The notes beneath the pieces are model-generated. The model was not told the DNA's origin. It saw only the letters and a program-made list of their open reading frames with translations, and searched no databases. Below are positions 46,639 through 52,363 of a stretch of 52,363 nt of DNA, in pieces. The stretch spans positions 243,199 to 295,561 of the forward strand of contig NMRA01000396.1 of the NCBI GenBank assembly GCA_002633005.1. Reading direction: 5' to 3'. This stretch comes from Phoronis australis. Lineage: Eukaryota; Phoronida; Phoronidae. Made by a program: the position numbers and the translations under genes. Positions within the stretch are counted from its first letter, which is position 1. Each line of letters begins with the position of its first letter.

Positions 46639-47459
46639 AAAAATGCTGTCAGACCATTATCTGACACAATCTATCATCAGACACCCAAATAGCAAAGTAC
46701 ACTAAGCGATTTTAGTATCTATCTGAAATTAGTCTAAAGGATACTAACTGTCGGACAGTTTTACACAGTGTATCAGAATGCTCTCACAGCTCAAATGTCA
46801 ATAATTTGTTTATTGACTGAGAAACTAGATTAATGGTTTCAATTCACAAACCGTAGATCGAAAAGGAAGTCCTTCAATTGCCACCAGAAATTCGACTACC
46901 GGTCGTGTTTCAACAAGGGATTTTGAAACAGCCCCAAAGGCACTATACTAGGGACCTCGAGACTTCACTTTAACAAAAAATTCCTTCAAAGAATGATCAT
47001 AATAAAACGAATCCTTATAGTCAGCGCCAACGCATAGATTCGAGCTAAGTTGCCTGTGTCAATTGAGTGAGCTTTAGTTCATTGAATTTCGAAGTTTCAC
47101 ATTGTTTGATCTCAGCTACAATTACTTGAGGCAGCTCCCATCTACCCGTCAGTGTGGTGACCCTAGGCCCATTCTTACTCTCTGTGAAACTTTGTTGATT
47201 CACGGTTTTACTCAAACCCTGATCATTGCATCCCCTCAGCGAGATTGCCCACAACCTATAGCATACGTGGCGGGTGCGGTACAAATATGGCGGCATCTGG
47301 AAAACGGGTGGGGGGTTGATGGGGGGCAGAGGTGGTGGCGATAGGAAATAAAGGGGTAGTTTGGAGAAGTCGAATTTGTTTGTGTACCCCAACAACTTTT
47401 GCAAAGTTCCTACGGCCTGAACATAGGGACCAGATGACACCAGTTGAGGAAATACACTT
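46639..47459. other. No gene recognised; G-rich tract
   Basis: A G-rich segment at about 47280-47360 could fold as a G-quadruplex. Overlapping open frames on both strands (131 and 80 codons) have no motif. Confidence 0.4.
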
Positions 47460-49312
47460 CAGAAAAACAGTGGGTAAACACTCGTAAGAGACAAGCAGAA
47501 ACATGCGGCATATGTAATGCATTATTTCTATGAATTTGTTTTTTTTGTTACCGTTTTGAAGAATATGCCTAGACCCATTCCCTTAGGCACATCAAAATAT
47601 CAACCTTTAAACGCAGAAAAAATGGTGGAACATCTGTAAGAGGCAAACACAAACATGCGACATACATGTATATGAATCACGAATATTTTGTTTTGTTATC
47701 ATGTTCCGTCATTTCTTCATTTAAAGGGTGATTTTTTGTTATTAGCGATTAGGGGAAAAGCTGTAAGAGGCCACCACATAGATGCAGGATATACACTGTT
47801 TAATGCATTTTTATGAAAGTTTTAGAGCAGGGCGCAGTATTGGCTTATTTGCAACATTATCAAAACACACCTGCATATAAGCAATAAGGTTTGAAAGTAA
47901 AATAGCTTGCCTCCTCTGAACATTACACTGCTAGATGCGCTGCTTACACGGGGTTGCCAAAGATCAAGAATCCTCCATATTGTTTAAACAGAAGCGCTAA
48001 CTGTCGGTGTATGAGTGACTGATCAGCAGCTAATCAGTGCTGCGTACACCACATACACGGGTCCCTTTTACAGGCTAAGTTTCTAGCGATTCTGCAAATT
48101 AGCATCGACTGAAAGCTCTCAATTGCACAAAGGTAGGTAATGAGCGAATCTTCACCTGCAGAAGACTAGAGGTGATATTTACGTGGAATGACGGGCTACT
48201 CTGATTGCTACCTTGCGATTCTGCATATTGAAGCCTTTCACATCACATTGCTACACAAAACAACATTAAAATACATTGCATTCAATACCCACCTTACCTC
48301 CAAGAGAATGGAAACATTTCGATGTACAATCTAAAGAACAGCGATCAATGTTTTTGATGTTTAACTGAAACATGGTGGAGGCGTGGTCTTTCGATAATAA
48401 ATCTCCCGCGAAATTTCAATAACTATGCGTAATTCGCATTTCTTTCGCGGTGGATTGAGAGAGACATTATATGTAAAAAAGACAAATTTTTATCACAATT
48501 AGAATAAATGGATTGTAAACACATAATAGTAGTGATCCGTTCGTAGCTAATTCTACTAGAAAACGACACAAACACACAACAATATACAGCATGTCATAAT
48601 CGATCTCTTTGTATTAATTACATGTAATTAAACTTTAAGATCGTAGGGCTGAAAAGAGGGTGAGGGTCTCGCGTTACTTGAAGAGTAGCTCCACAAAAAG
48701 CCGCATGCTGTTGTTCACCAATCGCATTGCTTTCAATGGCACATTTATCGAGCTGTGGACTTTTCAGTATTGCTGTATTTCATCATAAATTCGAACATGA
48801 ACAATAGAGAATGAAACAAACTGGAACCGCATACCAACTTTTTTTTAAATTACATTACTTATGTTTCCATAAGCATCATAATACAGTGCCCTACTAGTTA
48901 GAGTCAAGTACAAACATACGGCACATATAATGCAATTTTTCTATGAAAGTTTTTTAAAACCCTTTCTCAGAACATGGCTAGGCTCATGCACCTTAGGCGA
49001 TCAATCGCATTTTAAGCATATCAGCATCGACTGAAGGCTTTCAATCGCATATTAAGAGCTAATCAGCGATTCTAAACCTGTAGGAAACTAGGAGCGCTGC
49101 TTGCACGGAATGACGGGCTACTTTGACGGGTTACCTTGCGATTCCGCATACTAGCATCGATTGAAGGCCTTCAATCTCACATTAAACAGCTAATCAGCGA
49201 CTTTATACATGTACATGTAGCTGCTTGTAGAACACTAGGGGCGATGCTTACGCGGAATGCTGGCTACTCTGAGGGGCTACCTTGCAATTCTTGCAGTTCT
49301 GCTTATTAAAGG
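47460..49312 (+). repeat. Composite degenerate tandem array
   Basis: Two unit types alternate. Type 1 has TAAGAGGC or TAAGAGAC, then CATGCGGCATAT, TTTCTATGAA and ATGCCTAGACCCAT, near 47470, 47630, 47760 and 48893. Type 2 has AGCATCGACTGAAGGCTTTC, AGCTAATCAGCG, GGAATGACGGGCTAC and ACCTTGCGATTC, near 48099, 49019 and 49150. The last two type 2 units are directly adjacent. Confidence 0.75.
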
Positions 49313-49921
49313 AGAATGGCACACAAAAAACAACCTATTCTGTATCAATTTAGGACGAGTAGTTTTACTCGATAACGGCAGGTTCGATTGCGTTACCTGA
49401 CCCTTGACGGCAGACGGAGGTGTTGAAATTATCCAATGACGTAATTGGATTCACACGCAGTCTGCTCAGCGGGTTCACAACACGGGTTCGTGGTGTCAGC
49501 TTATCGCTTGAATTCATCGTTTAACACCAATAAATTATCTAAGTTCGATGTAAAACCCAGAAAAATGCACCGAGTTCTCATAAAAGCGCGTTGCTTTATT
49601 TCGCTGTTGCGGATTTACTGGTGTTTGGACACACCGTAGCCTACAAAGTTCGGCAAGCCAATTTACCAAGGTCCGTAGCAGGAGTTTGGGGTCTCTTCGG
49701 AGATAAATTCAAAGTATTATTCCGTGAAATACAGACAGGATAACCTAGATCCGTGTTGCTTATGCTTGTGATTTTTTGAGTTCCAAACACACAAAACGCT
49801 TGTTATTCCGGCCAGCGGCTCGGAACCCGGTCAGGCCTTTCGCGGCCGCCGGGAATGGCGCGAACATAAACCAGGTTGAGTTGGAAACTAAACCTCCAGT
49901 CACGAAAAGACTATAATAGTG
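49313..49921. other. No gene recognised
   Basis: Short open frames only. Confidence 0.4.
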
Positions 49922-50194
49922 CATGCGCGCACCAGCCTTTAGTATGAGGGGGGGCTCGAATTTCTGACCAAGTGGACCTTTTGCGCTAGCAAAATGCTGG
50001 AGCACTAAAAAACGGGGTACTCCTTCAGTACTGTGAACTGTGCGCCTGCGCCTTTTAGTGTACTTTTGTCTCATATCCTTGGAATTTTGGTTTCTCTGAT
50101 TGAGGCGGACCTTTTTGCCCTCTTCACTGGAGAGGGGAGTCGTTCGAGCCCCCCCCCCCCCNCCCCCCCCCCCCCAACCCTGGGTGCGCGCATG
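49922..50194 (+). mobile_element. MITE with terminal inverted repeats and 5-bp target duplication
   Basis: It starts CATGCGCGCACCAGCC and ends GGGTGCGCGCATG, inverted repeats of about 12-14 bp. TAGTG is present immediately outside both ends (49917-49921 and 50195-50199). The interior contains a poly-C run with an N at 50162. Relatives lie at 10986-11215, 26938-27079 and 36215-36450. No coding capacity. Confidence 0.75.
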
Positions 50195-50825
50195 TAGTGA
50201 GCCAAAGGAATAATGTGCACGTAATTATTTATTTGAATCAGGCACGAAACTGAAAATCTACTTACTTGTCGGGGGCCGCGAAGTCGGGTTCCCCTTCCAC
50301 AGACCGTCAGGGGAAAGGTTGTACAGTAACAATGATTTGAATAAATTGTATTTGTATTTCTAAATAATAATTCCCCTAACACTTGTGACCATAGCATATA
50401 TAATCGAGTAATTGTGTCACAACAGCTTTCTGTCAGCATGTCCTTGTTGCCGGCGTCAAAGGCCGGTAACGCAGTGGTTTATTCACTGCTGGCTTCTCAA
50501 AACATTTGCNTAGTGAGCCAAAGGAATAATGTGCACGTAATTATTTATTTGAATCAGGCACGAAACTGAAAATCTACTTACTTGTCGGGGGCAGCGAAGT
50601 CGGGTTCCCCTTCCACAGACCGTCAGGGGAAAGGTTGTACAGTAACAATGAATTGAATAATATGTATTTGTATTTCTAAATAATAATTCCCCTAACACTT
50701 GTGACCATAGCATATATAATCGAGTAATTGTGTCACAACAGCTTTCTGTCAGCATGTCCTTGTTGCCGGCGTCAAAGGCCGGTAACGCAGTGGTTTATTC
50801 ACTGCTGGCTTCTCAAAACATTTGC
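50195..50825 (+). repeat. 315-bp duplication across a single N
   Basis: 50195-50509 and 50511-50825 are almost identical (a handful of differences, for example near 50336 and 50652) and are separated by one N at 50510. The first base of each is the first base of the MITE target duplication TAGTG. Confidence 0.9.
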
Positions 50826-51360
50826 ACTCACGAGCCCTCCAAGGCATAACACGTTGTATCTAATGATACAGACTTTGTTTCAGTTTCATATAAGCATTGG
50901 TTAGGATCATTTTAGGATGAGAATAATTCATTTTGAAACAGAACGCAGAACAATAAACGTCTACATGGCAACTCGCCCGGCGCCAATACCGACTTAGTCA
51001 AGCGCTAATCCGACGAAGACTTCACGTGTCGGATTGATAGGTTTCACAGGCTATCAGTTCGAACCGGAATATACTGATTAAGAAATACTAGAGAGGTGTC
51101 TTTAACATGCATAGGCAACGGAACGTATGGATAATTCTTTGGTAAGCCGGAATTCGGCAGAGAAATCACTGTCGACGAAATGCCGGCCACAGACACGGAG
51201 ATGTTTCACGGCCTCATACTTGCTAATAACAGCACACCTTTCATTTTTCACAACCGCGAGCCACTTCCTAAGCATTTCGGGTTCTCGAGGAAGTCGAAAA
51301 AACGATATACCCGCTTTCTTCGCAGCTTCATAGTTCGGACAAGTGGGAACGATTCACCAC
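50826..51360. other. No gene recognised
   Basis: Short overlapping open frames at 51127-51470 have no motif and run into the repeat at 51361. Confidence 0.4.
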
Positions 51361-51541
51361 AATATAGCTGCATTCACTCTGCAGACGAACCACTGACGTC
51401 GCTGCGTCATTTCTCACCTTCCTCACAGGTTAACGTGACACTTCTCGGCAAGGTGAGGTCGACCGTTTAAGAAGCGATGTGGATATAGACCGATTAAGAT
51501 GGTAAAAATGACTAATTAAATCGGTGGCATTCTCCTTTAAC
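51361..51541 (+). repeat. TATA-containing dispersed repeat, diverged copy C
   Basis: It aligns with 33335-33517 but has GACCGTTTAAGAAGCGATG where the other copy has the TATAAAAG box, so the box is lost. Confidence 0.8.
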
Positions 51542-51650
51542 ATCGATTGAAGGCTTTCAATAGCACATTAGCAGCTAATCAGCATTTCTACCCCTGTACT
51601 AGAACACCAGGGACGATGCGCATAATAACGGGTTATTCTGACGGGGAAGA
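51542..51650 (+). repeat. Isolated type 2 unit of the composite array
   Basis: CATCGATTGAAGGCTTTCAA, AGCAGCTAATCAGC and ACGATGCGCATAATAACGGG match the units at 49019-49312. It directly abuts the preceding repeat. Confidence 0.75.
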
Positions 51651-52363
51651 AATAGTAGACAATACCATCATTCCTTATGTACATATTTTGGTCAAAAATT
51701 TGGAAGTCTCTGAAAAACCGGTGCTGAATGAGCAGCTCACAGTTGTGTACTGCCTGCTGCCCCTGTTCGCCTGTTTGGGCTCCCTATTATGTGATACATT
51801 CATATTTGTCTACCTGTTTACACACCCTTCTACCTGCTGTCACTGTTGTTCATTTCTCTTCTACGTTCATTTCATCTATTGCTTGATAATGAGGCATTTG
51901 GTCTCTAAATGTAGTAACTATTTCAACTTGTTTGTCTGTCATGTCTCTTGGTGTTTTGCTTGATAACCGCACGCCTGGAGATAGGAGATTGAGTAGAGAC
52001 TACGATCGAGTTATATATTAAGCTGACTAGCAAAAACCACGGTCGTGCCTTAAACCAAACAGTTTATTACAAATGATTACAAAGTCTCCATACATTAGCT
52101 TCCTCATTTGAGTCAACATGGAAGAAATGGTGTATTTCACTGTAAAGGGATGACAAACTACATTTTTTTTTCAGTTAAGTATTTTTATTTTCTCTAGCAT
52201 GGGTATTTACAATTTACACGACACAATAAACAATACAGTATACAAGTACCTTAGTTGCAACAAATTATCGTCAAGTATCACAATTTGGTATACAAAACAG
52301 AAATACAGATATGTAAAAAAAATCAAGCCATTCTCACCCTTAACATACACGCCACACGCACCC
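51651..52363. other. No gene recognised
   Basis: AT-rich end of the window. A Cys/Phe-rich open frame runs to 51963 but starts inside the repeat unit and shows no motif. Confidence 0.4.

Noticed and set aside
47045-47522. Overlapping open frames on both strands
   Set aside because: Pro-rich or Gly-rich translations of a G-rich tract, with no motif on either strand.
51547-51963. 138-codon plus-strand frame rich in Cys and Phe
   Set aside because: It begins at a TTG within a repeat unit. The hydrophobic tail comes from CTGT/TTCT-rich sequence, and no domain was recognised.
1-52363. tRNA or rRNA genes
   Set aside because: Scanning for GGTTCGANTCC-type B boxes and rRNA-like conserved words gave no convincing candidate.

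Overview
This is eukaryotic, metazoan genomic DNA. It holds intron-containing coding sequence, non-LTR and tyrosine-recombinase retrotransposons, many short dispersed repeats and microsatellites, and long AT-rich non-coding tracts. The one clear host gene is a Methuselah/adhesion-like (family B type) GPCR with an N-terminal somatomedin-B-like module. With the Ngaro-type element, the frequent TACATGTA palindromes and the allele-like duplications, it suggests a heterozygous marine invertebrate (deuterostome or lophotrochozoan). I cannot name the phylum from sequence alone.

Layout. 1-1064: fragment of a CR1/Jockey-like LINE on the minus strand, ending at a CAG microsatellite. 1066-5334: nearly intact Ngaro-type (DIRS-order) retrotransposon on the plus strand with gag, reverse transcriptase-RNase H, tyrosine recombinase and SGNH hydrolase, carrying two nonsense codons and one frameshift. 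5335-5839: short palindromes, including a spaced GTACCCACTTGGTAC array. 6395-12265: a 5.9 kb span bounded by facing copies of a CCGACCGGTCGG-bearing terminal repeat. 12470-13590: decayed 3' part of an L1/Tx1-like LINE on the minus strand.

14627-19761 (minus): the GPCR gene. A long exon carries the whole ectodomain and 7TM. A phase-compatible signal-peptide exon lies 2.9 kb upstream, with a possible TATA/Inr promoter. 21680-22130: a 21-bp minisatellite whose units encode heptads on both strands. 22669-22865: a possible orphan promoter and first exon on the plus strand.

25549-45421 is a two-copy segment (25549-35915 and 36876-45421). Its left part differs by single-nucleotide changes and kilobase-scale insertions or deletions. 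Its right 4,679 bp appear identical and end at a single N, so at least part of this is probably an assembly or haplotype artefact. Each copy has a 185-codon ORF with a signal peptide that forms one arm of an inverted repeat.

45422-52363 is repeat-dominated: a decayed LINE end, tandem duplications, a composite 130/150-bp tandem array, a MITE with a 5-bp target-site duplication, and a 315-bp duplication across another single N.

Apart from the GPCR, nearly all recognisable coding sequence belongs to transposable elements. I saw no tRNA, rRNA, CRISPR or operon-like organisation. Alignments and repeat boundaries were read by eye, so repeat ends may be off by tens of bases.
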